The notes beneath the pieces were generated by a model. That model ran no database searches. It was not told the DNA's origin and worked only from the letters and a program-made list of their open reading frames with translations. From contig JAVLUZ010000848.1 in assembly GCA_036768485.1 (NCBI GenBank), positions 310,001-374,000 on the forward strand: DNA of 64,000 bases, written 5' to 3'. A program made the position numbers and the translations under genes. This DNA is from Mermis nigrescens (Eukaryota > Nematoda > Enoplea > Mermithida > Mermithidae). Of this stretch, positions 12,190-26,200 are shown piece after piece; position 1 is the stretch's first letter, and each line of letters begins with the position of its first letter.

Positions 12190-13310
12190 GAGTGTGAGGC
12201 CATCAAAGGTGGATGAAGCCTGGAGAATTTTAGGTCTTCTGTTCCCTCTGACCCCCGGGCAGCGCTTATATCCCAAACTATCTTTCCTGTTGCAACTATG
12301 ATGCCTTTTTATTTCTATTGAGTGTCGAAACCTTGTTTTACGACTCGTATTAGTGCACGTTAGCGATTTCTGGGCATAGGTGGGCAGCACCGAAATTCAG
12401 GGGGAAGGTGCAAGGTTTTGTCGGATGTCTGATGGTACGGCGAAAAACCATTTTTCAACGTTTCTCGTCGATCACTATCCATTGGCATGGAAAAATAGCG
12501 AAAAGAACCAAAAAAATTTTAACATTGTATTCTGGGTAGGGATATTTTGATTTCTGGGGTTACATACTTCCCACTTCACGTGTGTTTCTGGGTCTCTGAA
12601 ACAATAAAAAATGCAAGAACTTGTCAATACAGCGTGAAGCACTGGAAATTTTTTTTATATCTTTATCGCTTTCAGTTTGAATTTGAGGTTTTTTGATGGC
12701 AAATACCCACTTCAGAAAATTGGATGGGCTAATGCGCGAAACAATTTTGTCATTCTCATCGTCTGAAACAGAGTTTTGAGGTTTTGTAAATCAGAAACGA
12801 ATAAGGTACATATGTATGTATAAAATTATCACTCAGAAAATAATTTGCTTTTCTCGCATGAGCCGTGCATCCAACTTTGACTCTGTGGTAATATTAGAAA
12901 AATCTACCTGTTATTGGTCGGGTCTATCGTCAACGTTATTCTCATTAAGTGATACATTTTACATATATTCTTAACAATAGAATTATGTTTTCAGGTAATT
13001 GTTTAATTTTTCACTACCTGCTTTGTGCTGAATGGTGACCCTATATTACGGGTTATGTTCCTCAGTATGCAAAATAAAGTATCTTCAATTTTCTTACGTT
13101 TTCGAAGATGCTCTATCCATTTAGCTCATAAGATTCGAACTGTTTGAAAAAAATGTATTTTCACTCAATAGGCTATGAAAAATGGCGTTTTTTGACCACA
13201 CTTGAGCCATACTTATGAAAAATAACAATCCTAAGGTGCGAAAGTGTTGAGATTGTTCGATAAAAAGGTGCCACTTTCTATTATTTTCAATGCATTATTT
13301 TACCTCTCCA
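12190..13310 (+). repeat. Family L dispersed repeat, copy 2 (uninterrupted)
   Basis: Colinear with copy 1 at 9797-12060, including a family B element at 12375-12584, the TGATACATTTTACAT block and the GAGATTGTTCGATAAAAA end. It lacks the foldback insertion. Confidence 0.75.
12375..12584 (+). mobile_element. Family B MITE within family L copy 2
   Basis: Starts CATAGGTGGGCAGCACC and ends CACGTGTG. TTTCTGGG flanks both sides exactly (12367-12374, 12585-12592). The interior is shortened relative to other B copies. Confidence 0.85.
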
Positions 13311-14104
13311 AAATTATTTTTGGGCTAAAGGGGGATAGCGTCCGCCCCCGGCCTCCTCTGCGTACGCCCATGTATATGTATATGCCGAAGCAGGGTCTGG
13401 GTCCAAACGTATAACGGCTCAAAAATGGCAGCCATATACACGAAGCCTGGAAGAAACAGCGAGACTAAATGCAGAGCCTGGGAGAAACGGCGAAATCATG
13501 ACATGACAACCATACATCAGCACCAACCACGAAGCCTATGAGAAACGGCAAAGCCATGATAACCACATATGGTCGTGGGGTTGTAGCCCCTGAAAATTTT
13601 GAGAAAAATGAGGCCAAAACCAATGAAAACGAGAAAAATTGTTTCGAAAATGCTTGGAATTGACTATTATCTGTAGATTAACCAGTTTTCATGCTATTTT
13701 AGCATTTATGCCTGTTTTTGACGTGAGCTTAGCCCAGAAGAACTCAATGTTTGACCCCGAGCAGACCAGTTGTTTCCACCGGATATATGTATGCCTACCA
13801 ACTGACTCCCAAAAATCAGCATAAGCAAAGGAGCATCAGAAAAAATACAAACATTGTACACATTAAAAAAATGACAGACTCGTTATGCGGTAGCAGCAGT
13901 GTAGAATACCACAAAAATTTGTCATGATGACTAAAATTTTATCATAAATAGGATTTTCCGTTAAGCTCCTATATAGACTTTAAAATACATAATTGCATTA
14001 GCAATCATGAACCCTCGACTTGAAGTTCCAAGGCCGGTTGTGAATGACATGTTGTGGGGAGCGAGTTGTGGGGCAGCGTGTTATGTGGGGGCGAGTTGTG
14101 TTGC

Positions 14105-15285
14105 GACGAAATAAATCGGGAAAGTCGGCGATATCGCCGACTGAAAATCGAGAAAGTCGGCAATAGGTACATACATAATTTTGAACGCGTACCCTTTGTT
14201 TTTAAGCCCAAAAAGGGACTTCAGAAAAATTTTAGCTTTTCACCCCTCCCCCAGAAATTTTTACTGCGCATATCTGCGGCCAAGTCAGAAATTTTCTGAA
14301 AAAAATAGGGCAAAAATAAGGACAAAAGGTGATAAAAATCGCAATTTTTTCACAAGTGTCTGAATTTCGTTCTTTATCATGAATTGTGGTAGAATTGGCG
14401 CTAATTTGACTTTTCAAGCACTTTTTCAGTCGTTTTTGGCCCTAAAAATCGGAAATATTTCGACTTTAGGTTGCCGGCTGACCCCCAGGATTGACCATTC
14501 TGTGCATCTATAGTCTGGAGGCTCTGGGCCACACGTGAGCGTGCGGGGTTTGGGTGTATGCAATCCCCAGAAGGAAAATACACAACCTGAAAACCAGAAT
14601 ACTCCAAAAATTTGATTTTCGAAATTTTTTAGTATTTTCCGCGAGTTTTTTATGCTAATGGATAGTGCTCGATGAGAAATATCGAAAAATGGTGCTTTTT
14701 CGCCCTACCATCATTCTTAAGACCATTTATTGACCTATGAAAAGTTTTTACACTCCCCAGAATTTTTGTGCTGCCCACGTATGCTATGGGCCTCCAGAAT
14801 CTGAAAGTCCCCGCAAAATCAATTGACCTCGGAATTCAATGTTTAATGCGATTTCTGGCATTTTGGCTTCATTGGACTTGTAGGTACGTACGTACATACA
14901 AATATGTAATAACGCAAAGTGTCAAGATGTGTGCAGAAAAAGTCGGTTGAGTATCAGTTAATTAAAATTCATGACGTAAGATAGTAAGCAGTATAGATTT
15001 TCCGTACTCGCAGCTAAAAGTACATAATATGTGTTAATCGATAGGATTTGTCATGTCAGTCAGAGCACTTAGACAAGTTCATGAATGTACCAAAAATCGG
15101 CGATATCGTAGAAAAATAGGATGGGTTCCTATTCTTACGATTTTAGTCGGCGACATCGCCGACAAAAATCGGGAAAGTCGGCGATATCACCGACTAAAAA
15201 TCGGGAAAATCGGGCACTTCTGAACCGGGAAAAAGTGTCGGTTCGGTGATGTCGGCAATATCGCCGATTTTTACTTCGAACCGGG
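14105..15285. repeat. Candidate element bounded by CGGCGATATCGCCGA palindromes
   Basis: Words of the type TCGGGAAAGTCGGCGATATCGCCGACT cluster at 14105-14170 and again at 15090-15285, on either side of a 0.9-kb interior that holds a family B copy. The core is a near-perfect palindrome. No target duplication was resolved, so it may be two independent arrays. Confidence 0.4.
14530..14783 (-). mobile_element. Family B MITE
   Basis: Inverse orientation, starting CACACGTGAGCGTGCGGGG and ending TGCTGCCCACGTATG. The flanks ctctgggc and ctatgggc match at 7 of 8. Confidence 0.87.
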
Positions 15286-16871
15286 CTTTATAGTTTCCAA
15301 GCGCTGTAGAAAGTTTTCGATAATCCATTTTTAACCGTTATTTTATCTTATTTCCGAAAAAATCCATATTTTTTCATCTGGGAAGTCCAGACACCTAAGC
15401 CCCACCCCACGTGCATGCCTGATGCTGACATCGCTGGCTTTTTCTAGACAGATCACCGACAGAATTTTTTGTTGGATTAGCGTGCGGAAAATCGGTGTTC
15501 CAAACTAAATCTTGAGTTGTGTTACAGCGAACTGTCGTTGAAATCAATTGCAGCGAATAGCAATATATGAAAATCGAGTGCCTTTAACAGAAATGAAAGG
15601 AAACATTACTCAACATACTTTTATTTTGATACCACACCGATTTGTTTTACAGATTAAGTTGCCCACGCCCACATTAGTTCGATAATCGAGTCAAAGTTTC
15701 AACGTTTTTAATGCCCTGATGTTTAGGATGTGTGTAGTGTGTGTTTCGAACAAGCTTTGTAATTTTTTGTTTCATTTTCCGAAGATGTTCTGCATGGTCT
15801 CAACATTCACGTCCAGCTTCCTAATTCGAATAATTTTAGCACTTGACGTCTGATTTTGTCTACATGCAAAGGTACTATATAAATAGATAGGATAAGATAT
15901 CGCACATGTTCGCTGGTTTCTTCAAATTTAATAATTAACTTATGCGCTTAATCTAATTGAATAAGTGGAGTTATCTAATAATGCTCAATTTTTCCGTGGC
16001 ATTAAATTATGCATAATTGAAATATCGGACACCCATTAAGACATATATACACGTAAAATTAGAAAAAGTTTGACCAAGTTCGTCATTCCTGAATCAAACA
16101 AAACTTTGATTAATTAAAAGGGTGTTCACTAATAATTAAATGAGAGGACAGATTAATTAATACATTGATCCCTTTTCTGCAAATATTATATTACTTATGG
16201 AACCCAATGAGTAATTTGAAGTTAATGCAAAATGACCTGCAGGAATATTAAAATGAGCGGAACATTGCCTATGTACGGGTATCATAGGCAATGTTCAGTT
16301 CGAGTTTTTGGCGAAAAATTTAGATCACTTTTTTAGAATAAGATATGGTTGATTTGAAATACAACACAAACCACATTATAATTTGATTAAAAGACTCAGA
16401 ATTCCGGTCGTGTCTCAATAGTCCTAACAGTCCCACGTCTCTCTGTCGAAATTCCACAAATTTTCCAAGGCTTTGCGCGGAGTTTTAGCCAAAGTTAAAG
16501 ACATTTAAGAACTTTTGCAAAATTGTGAAATTTTCAGCAAAAGTTCTACGCCAGAAATCATTTCAACAAAAAACAGACTATATAAAACAGGAAAAAACAT
16601 TATTCTGCACGTGAGGAGCGGGTTTTAAACTTATTTTTGACTGTTTTGGAAAAGTAGGGGTAACGACCGCCCCCCTTCTCCTTTTAAAAATCCTAGATCC
16701 GAACCGATATTGTCGATCGCAAGCAAGTATTAGTACATTCTAATGATGATAGATGCGAAGTGTGCTTGCTCTTGTTAGGATTTATTCAGATTTTTTGAAA
16801 TATCGATTAGTTGTGTGCAATGCAAACTATCAACCGGCTATGCCCTAACCACAAATGCAATGCATAGGCAC

Positions 16872-17130
16872 TATAGGTGGGCAGCACAAAAAATTCTGGG
16901 GGTGAAAGATTTTTCAAAGGTCAAAAAATGGTCTTAAAAGTGGTCGTATGGCGAGAAAAAACACCATTTTTCGACGTTTCTCATCGAGCACTATCCAATG
17001 GCATCAAAAAATCGCTAAAGAAGCAAGAAAATTTCAAAAATTTGAATTCTGGGGGGTATTTCGATTCCTGGGAGGGGGGTATTTTAACTTCTGGGGGTGC
17101 ATACCCCAAACTCCCCCACGCCCATTTGTG
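16872..17130 (+). mobile_element. Family B MITE with perfect 8-bp target duplication
   Basis: Starts TATAGGTGGGCAGCAC and ends CGCCCATTTGTG. ATAGGCAC is present at 16864-16871 and 17131-17138. Confidence 0.92.
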
Positions 17131-17229
17131 ATAGGCACACGAATATGTGCACAGAATGCATGCAAGTATTTAGCCCTGAGGGTTAATTTAACTCTTGAGG
17201 GTCAGTTACCGCAGGGTTAAATTTCATAC

Positions 17230-19110
17230 GGAATCAGGGTTAAGGGCAGCTCGTTCGTCGCAGGATCGTGTCGCAGGATTATATGGCGTGACTTTTTTCT
17301 AAAAATAGCGCAACTTGCGAAAATCGTGCGAATTGACGTATCGCTCGAACTATTCATACTTCTTGCGATACGTCGCGCGATAATCCACAAAAATCGACGC
17401 AGTGCGTGTTACATTCTACTTGCTGCGAATTTTCGCAAATTAGGTTTTCCAGCGATGCAACAGGCGATTTTTTCTGCGAATCTTGCGAAATATCGCACGA
17501 TTTTTCGCGCAATTTTTCTTTGTCCTTTCTCGACTGACCCCATTTAAAATTCAACGCATTGTCCATTTGATACGAATAGGTAATAGAGCTAAATCAGTTG
17601 TAAAGAAACGCATAAAATCTGGGTTTAGTATAAAATAGCCAAAAAGGTACGAAACATGCTGTTCTGTGGTTCTACAGTAATCTGTGAGAATTTTCAAATT
17701 CTGATGGACGGAATCGCATAAAAATTGATAACAATTTTTTGGGGTCCATTATTTTGGGGGTCTCATAAGCGTGCGAGACATTCTGTTCTTATGTGGCTGC
17801 TAATAAATTGCTAAAACTACCGTGAATTAAAGTCAGTTTCAGGCTGCTTATACAGACGCTATCGCGATGAACGGTATTCAGGGGGCTGAATGATAGAGAC
17901 TGCTTTTCCGAAATAAAAGGAGTATTTTTCATAAAAAGGAATTCCAAATCTTTGAAGTCCGACAGACGAGTTAGAAAAATAATACGCGCACTTAACAATT
18001 TCAGAATTTGTCGCCTAATTCCTTACTTTTTCTATAATTTTTCATTTTAAAAAGCTTTGGGCTTGAATATTCTAAGCATAATTTAGCGTAACCAATAGTA
18101 CTTCGAATTTTTTTGGGATAAATTCGGATTAAGTTCAGAATTACGCTCTTGAAATTTTGCCTCGGTACTCATTAGTTTATTCTAGAAATAAAACCTGTTT
18201 TTAAACAGTCATACGCCTCCGCTTTTAAAAATCAAAACAGTTTACTTTATTCATTATAAGGAATTTTTCGAAGAATTTTATTATCATTTTCCCAAATAAC
18301 GTAAAAACTTATTTTTGACTGACCGACAATGTTGATATTTTGTCCAAAGCGAGATCTTTCTGCCCACAAGCCGCAGAGCATGTGCAAAACGATAAGCCTA
18401 GTGTGTGTTAAAATAGTCAAAAAATTAACTTGTGACAAAGATGATACATGTAACGGCTCGAAATTTAGGGAGGTGGCTCCCCGTCCAATTTTTAGAAGAG
18501 GGGGAAGGGGGTAAGTGACATCCAATTTTTGGCCAAAAACAGCCAAAAATAGAAAGTTCTTCCAAAAATCGGGGGAAAGGGGTCAAAAATTTTTCTGACT
18601 CTTTTCAAATTTTCAAAAATTTTCCGAATCTATGTAGGCGTGACGATTAACCATGCATGCTACACTCCTTGAATTATCGATGTGCAGTTCGAACATGCAT
18701 TCAAGGTTTGCGCCATTACACAATGGCCGACTAGGGCCGTAAATCGTCAAAATTGACATTTTAATCGGAACTGCGTGTATAAAAAAAAGGCGAATTCGCG
18801 TCAATCCCCAATTTTGCGAATTCGCGTCCGTCGTCAATTTTTTGCTAAAAATAGCAACTTTTGACACTTTTCGCGCAAAAACTCGCGATGAAGTATGAAT
18901 TGCAACGCGAATTATCGCACGATGGAAATTTCTGGATTGCGCGATTTATTCTGCGTTGCGATTTTCGCAGGAAGTATGAATTGAGAAATCGTGATCGCAG
19001 AAAATCCTGCGATTCGCGCGAAAGTATGAATTGAATTCGCGTGCAAATCTGATCCAGCGAGCTGCGCTTTTCGCAAGTTCGGCGCGATGCGTTGAGTATG
19101 AATGAGGCTT
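17230..19110. repeat. Candidate element with inverted clusters of TCGCGA / ATTCATACTT words
   Basis: The left cluster (17240-17520) has CTATTCATACTTCTTGCGA, GTCGCGCGATAAT and similar. The right cluster (18880-19110) has the inverse: AAGTATGAATTG next to CGCGAAT, TCGCACGAT and CGCAGGAAGTATG. The pattern suggests subterminal inverted arrays of one element, but its ends and target site could not be fixed. Confidence 0.35.
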
Positions 19111-20515
19111 TAGTTTTCGAGCTTTTGCCGTCCGCGGCGTCAGCCGTTTCATGATTGTTAGTGCGATCGAGGAAAAAGGTATTTATTGAAAAGTTGGGAA
19201 AATGCTAATCCACTTTATTGTCAGTGACTGATTTAATAAGTCATACGCCTTGAAAGAATCGCTAGCGATCCTAACTGGGCTACTATGTTTAACCTTAAAA
19301 ACCTGAATATGTAAGTTTAAAAATAATTCAAAAGCTATATTCATTTTGCAGAAAGTGTGGTTTCTAGCATTTTTATGACCAAATTTAAATTTTTCCAAAT
19401 CTTTTTCTACATCGGACGAGGAAAAACTTGAGGTCTAATCGGAATAAATTCAATTTTTAGGAAAGCTTAAAATCATCCTCAAAAGAGGATTGTTTTAAGT
19501 GCTGCCAAAATGAGCTCAACGAATGGTATAAGCTAAAATAGCGTTGAAGCTCGTTATTCTACAGTTTCTTTTCAATTCACACACTTTTTGAGGGAAATTT
19601 TCAATTTTCATTCATTTTTGACATTCGCACAGGAACGGGCGAAATGACGCCCACGTTTAGGACACTGGCTCAAAATTTCTGAACCCGTACGAAGTCATTT
19701 CCAAGGATGTGGGACCGCGAACTTTTATTTAAAGATTAAAAATACGTTACGGGAAAATTTTTTAGGTACTTTCAGAACACTGGTGCATCGCAAGACCAAA
19801 AAATCGGGGAATACATGCGACTGGCTTAATTTGCGGGAAAGTAATTTCTCAAATGAATTGCATCTTAGCAGTAACCAATAAGCATTTGATGCGTCACTGC
19901 TTGAGGTATTTCGTTTAGCTTAACGGGCAAATAATAGCTTGGACTGAAACGCAATATCGCACATCAACGAGATTTCAAGGCAGCCAACGACGTATGACTC
20001 GAGTCATCGTGCGCGACAACGCCTAAAATTTTGCTTTCGAATATTCGTGATAAATATTTTCTGGAATAAACGAAATATTAGAGCTTGCGTTAGGTGATTT
20101 CAAATTCGGATCGCTCTATTCGTGAATTTGAATTTAACTGTTAATATTACTGAAATTGCTTCGCATTGTAAGAAATACGCTTAATGTAATGTTGCTTTTA
20201 ATTGATTTTCTACGTTATTAATTTTTAATTTAGGCACTTTTTAAACAATCTCTAACCGCCACTGTTTTCGATAATGTGTCAGTCTAATATTTTTGCTTCG
20301 TCTCTGGAAATTCATAACTCGCTTTGTTTGTCGCGTATAGAGAGAGATTCAGTCGCTATGGCATGCTTTACACGTGGGACTTTTTAAAACTATCATTCTT
20401 CAAAGCGGAAGCAAAAAAGTACGCACGCTTTCTTGTAAAATCAAACCGAGTTGAAATTCTTAAATTTCTTTCTATAGTCAGCGCACTACGCCTTAGGTTA
20501 ACTTGCCAGCTATAT

Positions 20516-21939
20516 CAAGGGCGTAGCCAGGGGGGCATAGAGGGCATATGCCCCCTCCGAAATTTTCTAAAATTTTGTTGATTTTTGTGGTGCAATAATT
20601 GTGATCAGAAAATTGTTTTCAAATAGGCAAAAAACGTCAAAATCTTCCGGCGCTTAGCGCCGAGTCATTATTATTTATTGTTATATAGATCCGTGAGTTT
20701 AGAAGCTTGAATAAGCTAAAATAATCCAGCGCTTCAGATCACTTTAGTGATTTAATCCACTATTTGTTCGTTGAATGAAACTGCGCATGCTTATTGAGCA
20801 TAATAGTAAAAGTGTGAAAATGGTTGCGTACTAGTTTGCTTATTCTCTGCTTTGTTTGTCTTTCTTTACAAGGACACATAATTCTATTGTAATCGAAAAG
20901 AATATCCGCATTTTCTTGTGTTTTTAGGCATTTTCTGTTTTCTGAACTACATCCTGTTAATAAGAAGGCTACAAATGGGTCTGAAAACGGTAAGAACAAA
21001 ATTTTCATGGATACATTTTCCAGGGACCCGTTGCTGCATACTTAGCAGAGGTCGAAGAACGCATTTCACCTCAGAAGTCTTGTGTGAGTCGATCAATTTT
21101 AGCTGTTTTTGGGCTTAATTCAGAACTAAGATTTGGCCGATTTTGCAAAAATTTTAACATTAGTATTCAACATTGAAGTGCATTGTTTACAAAATTTTCC
21201 GGGGCACGGCAACGGACCCCGCTGTGGCCAGCCTTAAAATCTACTTCACGGGTAAAAAAACTTTTGGTAGGACAAAAAGGGGTAAAAGGGTTAGAAATTT
21301 CTTAAAGTTTTCGGCGGCGCTGGAAAGTTTGTCTGTTCTGTATGATGTAAAGGTATAAATTAAGTTTAAAGAGCAAAAGCGTCAAAATTTTCTGGTGCAT
21401 GGCTCCGCCGGTTACAGTTGTTTCTCTTTTTAAAGCTCCAGCATTGCGTTTAAAAGCCTGAATCAGTCAAAATATTCTAGTGCTTCATACTAAGTTATTA
21501 ATGCGCAGTTTTCCTGTTAGAAGCCTGAACTTACGGCATTATGTCAAAATTGTTTTGCACAAATTCGATAATTTTCTGCTCTGTCAGACTGTCAGTATTC
21601 ACAGGGCTACAAAATGTTAACAGCGGTAAAAATGATTTAAGTTTTGGGCATTTTGAGTCACTCATGATTTCCGAACTGTTTGTCTATAAAAAGGCCGTAA
21701 ATTCTACACGAAAACGGTGAAAAAATTGAAAAATTTCGGCGATATGCGCCGCTTCACACTTTTTGTATTGTTGATCGTCAGAACCCCATAAATCAGCCAG
21801 GCTACACAACTAATGGTCGAAAAACTCAATTTTACAATACATCGTGCCACTGTACCACATCAAAGCATTCGACGCAAAAATAGTCTTCAAAAATTTTTGT
21901 GCATGCCCCCTCCGAACCAAAATCCTGGCTACGCCTCTG
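20516..21939 (+). mobile_element. Family E hAT-like element, copy 1
   Basis: Starts CAAGGGCGTAGCCAGG and ends CCTGGCTACGCCTCTG. The flanks agctatat and agcatata are a likely but eroded 8-bp duplication. GGCGCTTAGCGCCG-type palindromes recur inside. No transposase frame survives, so it is non-autonomous or dead. Confidence 0.75.
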
Positions 21940-22355
21940 AGCATATATCGATAAGATCTTCAGTGAGCCTTTATTCCAATATTACTTTAAATTCAGAATT
22001 TTGATATTATTTTGTCAATCCCGACTTTTGAAGGTTTACGGTGACGGCGGCAATATTCTTCACGAAACATCTGGCCACAAATATAATCCCACTCGTTTGG
22101 GTCAGTGACGCGTGCGCACTGTTACTTCATTTTTGTCGGCTATATCAAATGGAAAAATCGCCATTTCTTACTTGCTGTCTAGCGCGGAAGTTCGCACTGA
22201 AGCAAAATTCGCGCTGAAAGAGGTATTGTGTCGCAAGCATAGGTGGGCAGCACCGAAATTTGGGGGAGGAGTGGGTGAAAAAATTTCTGGGGGGGTGAAA
22301 AAATTTTCAAAGGTCAAAAAATGGTCTTATAAGTGTTTGTATGGCGAAAAAACAC

Positions 22356-22621
22356 CATTTTTCGACGTTCTTCATTGAGCACTATCCAATGCCATCAAAA
22401 AATCGCTAAAAAAGCAAAAAAAATTCAAAATTTGAATTATGGGGGGATATTTTGATTTTTGGGGGGTATTTCAACTTCTGGTAGTGATCGACCGGAGCGG
22501 CCAAAATGGCCGGAGCCGGAGATCCGGCCGGAGCCGGATTGGACTATGTTGCTCCGGCCGGAGCCGGAGCCGGAGGCCGGAGCCGGAGAAATATTATTTT
22601 ACACATGTGGATAGATCGGAC
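22356..22621 (+). repeat. Left copy of a ~265-bp direct duplication flanking element D
   Basis: The segment runs from the middle of the B element (CATTTTTCGACGTTCTTC) across the B/C junction to ATAGATCGGAC. It is nearly identical to 23748-24011. Confidence 0.85.
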
Positions 22622-23747
22622 GATTAGGTATCGTTATGGCACCAGTCGCGTTAGAGCACCAATCGTCTCGTTATAGCACTTTGTCTCGTTAAAGCACCAG
22701 TGTGTCGCGTTATAGCACCTATGAGTCTCGTTAGGGCACTGACATGTCGCTTTAGAGCACCAAAATTGTCTTATCATGCTTTATACACGAAAATGACGGA
22801 GTTTACGTTATTAATGTACACATGCATAAAAATAAGCAAATTTTTGTCGCTGAAAAAATTATTAAAGAAAAATTACAGAAAATGTTGTACGTGATTAAAA
22901 TAGCGTGAAATTTCAAAATTGACACGCTGAACAAAATCGGCATCATTTGGTAGGTCATTGTACGTATTGATAAAAACCTGCCCAGGGTTTGCAATTTAAG
23001 ACTGAGATGCAAAATAGCACGAGTAGACTTGGGAAAAACCGAAAATATGAAATTATATGACTTGTTAACATTTTCGTCAAAATTTTTGAAACTTTATTGC
23101 TGATAGTATATAATCATGTAGTTCTTCAAACAACGAAAAACGGACGACGTAAAACTCAGAAAATGATAAAAGAATTAGCTTTAAAACCAGACACTTCGCG
23201 AAATCTGGAACTTCAGCTCTCCTTATCTCATGCAATTTCCGATTGTATTTTCCGTATTTCATGCAAAAAACGGACAAGTACAGCTAAATAATGTTTAATA
23301 CGCGTTTTATAATATAGATACGTAACATTTTTTATTAACAGAAATACAGATAAAGGTACATTTTACTAAGCCAAAAGCTACTGAACAGGCAGTCAAAATG
23401 AATGAGCAATCGCTTTTATACGATTAATGTTCGATTTTATGCATTACACGTGTTTCTTTTGTTTGTTAAATCTTCTGGCACAACATGCCTATTGTTGCCG
23501 CCTATTTATGTTTACCTATGACGTTTTCCAGGTCAAACTGTACGCTGTGACGACGTCAGGCAAATTTTAATGCTCTAACGAGATATTTCAGGGTCAATCC
23601 GTTCGAGTGCTCTAACGAGACACCGAAGTGCCATAACGGGATGCACCTGAGGTGCTCTAACGAGACATTTAGTGCCATAACGCGACTGGTGCTATAACGA
23701 TACAAAGTGCTCTAACGATACTGCTCAAAAGTGCTCTAACGAGACTT
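22622..23747. mobile_element. Element D, with inverted arrays of a CTCGTTAGAGCAC repeat at both ends
   Basis: The left end (22625-22765) carries about seven variants of TCTCGTTAGAGCACC. The right end (23570-23747) carries about eight variants of the reverse complement, GTGCTCTAACGAGAC. The interior, about 0.8 kb, is AT-rich with no long frame. It is bounded by a 265-bp direct duplication, with no short target duplication. Confidence 0.65.
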
Positions 23748-24011
23748 CATTTTTCGACGTTCTTCATTGAGCACTATCCAATGCCATCAAAAAATCGCAA
23801 AAAAGCAAAAAAAATTAAAAATTTGAATTATGGGGGGATATTTCGATTTTTGGGGGGTATTTCAACTTCTGGTAGTGATCGACCGGAGCGGCCAAAATGG
23901 CCGGAGCCGGAGATCCGGCCGAGCCGGATTGGACTATGTTGCTCCGGCCGGAGCCGGAGCCGGAGGCCGGAGCCGGAGAAATATTATTTTACACATGTGG
24001 ATAGATCGGAC
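23748..24011 (+). repeat. Right copy of the ~265-bp direct duplication
   Basis: Near-identical to 22356-22621, including the junction where family C entered family B. The duplication therefore happened after C inserted. Confidence 0.85.
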
Positions 24012-26200
24012 ATCTTTGTGACCAAGACCTAGACCATATTGCACATGCATCTCAACTCCATACCAGCTAATTAGTCATGTAAAATAGACTACATCAAAAA
24101 TGGCACGATTATAAGAGTGTGTATGAGGAATAAAACGTGAAAAACATTCATTGATCGTACCCATCTATTTTTAGATAATTTATGCAGCAATTTGAGACGC
24201 TGTCTTCTCCATAGCCTGCCCTAAATAAAGCGTCAATAGGCAATGTTTGATTTTAAAGCATGATTGTGTGTGAGCGTATATACGTAGTTACGTTACAAAT
24301 ACTATACTATGTTCAGCAGTGGCGAATCTAGGATTTTCCTAAGGGAGAACGGTATCCCAACTTTTCCAAAAACAGTCAGAAATAGGTCCAAAAATTTGCC
24401 CCTGACGCGCGAAATGACGTTTTTTCGGTGTTTTACATTGTATACCTTTGACATAAAATCACACCTGAGCCATGCCCCATATCGGCCCATCACCAGGACG
24501 GGCCGAAACAAAATTTGGACGGGGCGAAGGGGTAACATGGGCGGGGCTATATTTTGTAAAGGGAGAAAATTTTTGGAGATAATTTAAGGAAATGCTAGAT
24601 ACAATATATCATGATCAGTTTAAAAAACATACCAGGAACCATCTTATTACACTGTTCGACATCTTTTTTCATGGATGGACCCACCTTTTTTCAGTGACTG
24701 ACCCACTGATTAAGCTGAACGACCCACGTTTTTCAGGCTTTCAGGCACGGACCCTCCTTTTTTAGGGACAGAACACCTATTTCAGAGTCTAGGGACCGAC
24801 CCAACCTTTTGGCTAGAAGTCGGACGGGGCGAACCGTCAGCCATTGCCCAGGTATGCGTAAGATCACTTTTTACGCAATATTTTTTCTTAAAACTTCAAA
24901 ATTTTAGAGAATTTTGTTCGAAAAAATCATTAAATTTCTTCGACTTTAATAAAAATCTGGCGCGAAGCGCGGAAAATCCGTGAAATTAAGGCGGATAGAC
25001 GTCTAGAAGCATGATTTACTGCTTGATTTCCTATATTTATAGTATTTGATGCGAAACATCGAGATTTTTAATTGAGAATAGAAGAAAACTAGGACCTTTC
25101 GAACAATTTTCCCGCCACCGTTTTTTAGCCGATCCATGATAGCTGCAGTAACAAAACTTTACGTACAACTAGCTTATGACGTATTGTCTTTACAGCTGCA
25201 AAATAATATAATATAATGTATAAAATAATATATACTGTATCTTTATTTCGTTTCTCAAAAAACGGCGGCGGGAAAATTGTTCAAAAGGTCCGAAAATTAT
25301 GCAAAAATAGCTGTTTCTGCTGTTGGAATTGTTTTGAAACCTACATGAACAGAAAATGGCTTCCAGGCAGTGTTTTTTTGTACAAGGTCCGTTTGTACAT
25401 GTACAAAGATGGTCCCTGAAAGTCTTCGTACATTTTGTACACACACATTTTTGGGTACTATGATATAGTACGGTAGCGACTTTATTGTGGTAAAAACAGA
25501 GTTGTTCGACCTTTGGTAGTTTATTTTAGCTAATTCCTGGGTTTATGAGGGCAAAACTCATTAAGAATCGTCTTAAAACGGCGCGAAGCGCCGAAAAATT
25601 TGACATTTTTCCTTTTGAAATGCGATTTCTGCTATTATAAAAATATATAGGACACACAATTACTCATTTCGGCGCGAAGCTGCCGTAAATTTAGACTTTT
25701 TAGCAGTTTTTGTCTTCCCAAAAATCTTTGTACATGTACAAAAGACGGTCCCGAAAAGTCTTTTTACATCAGGAAAAATCTTTGCCGACTACAAAAAAAA
25801 CCGTGCTTCCAGGTCACCAAGAAAGTAAATAAATGTCATTAAAAATTTTAGAAATTATGGTCACTGACGACCAAAAATCATTGCAAATTGTATATCCGTT
25901 CTTTATCTCGCCAGTAGTAATGGCCGTGCACCCTGGACTGCAACGCTGTAGGATAGCCTATGTTATAACATAGGCGATGACGTAAAAATCTGCACCCTGA
26001 GGTCAGCTGAGGGTGCAACGTTAAAGAATATAGAACATTAAGGACGGGAAAGGAGGGGTGTGTAAGGGGAGGGAGCTCCCACCGCGCCGTCTGTTATAAC
26101 ATGGTCTATCTTGCAGTGTTGTTCCTCAGGTTGCATGGTCGATCTGGGGGGTGGTGTCGATGAATTTGTTTTGCTAAAAAATTGTATAAATGGCATAAAA

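Noticed and set aside
22439..24032. ORFs with RSGRSRRPEPEKYYF
   Set aside because: They are translations of the GC-rich end of family C and occur identically in both copies of the duplication.
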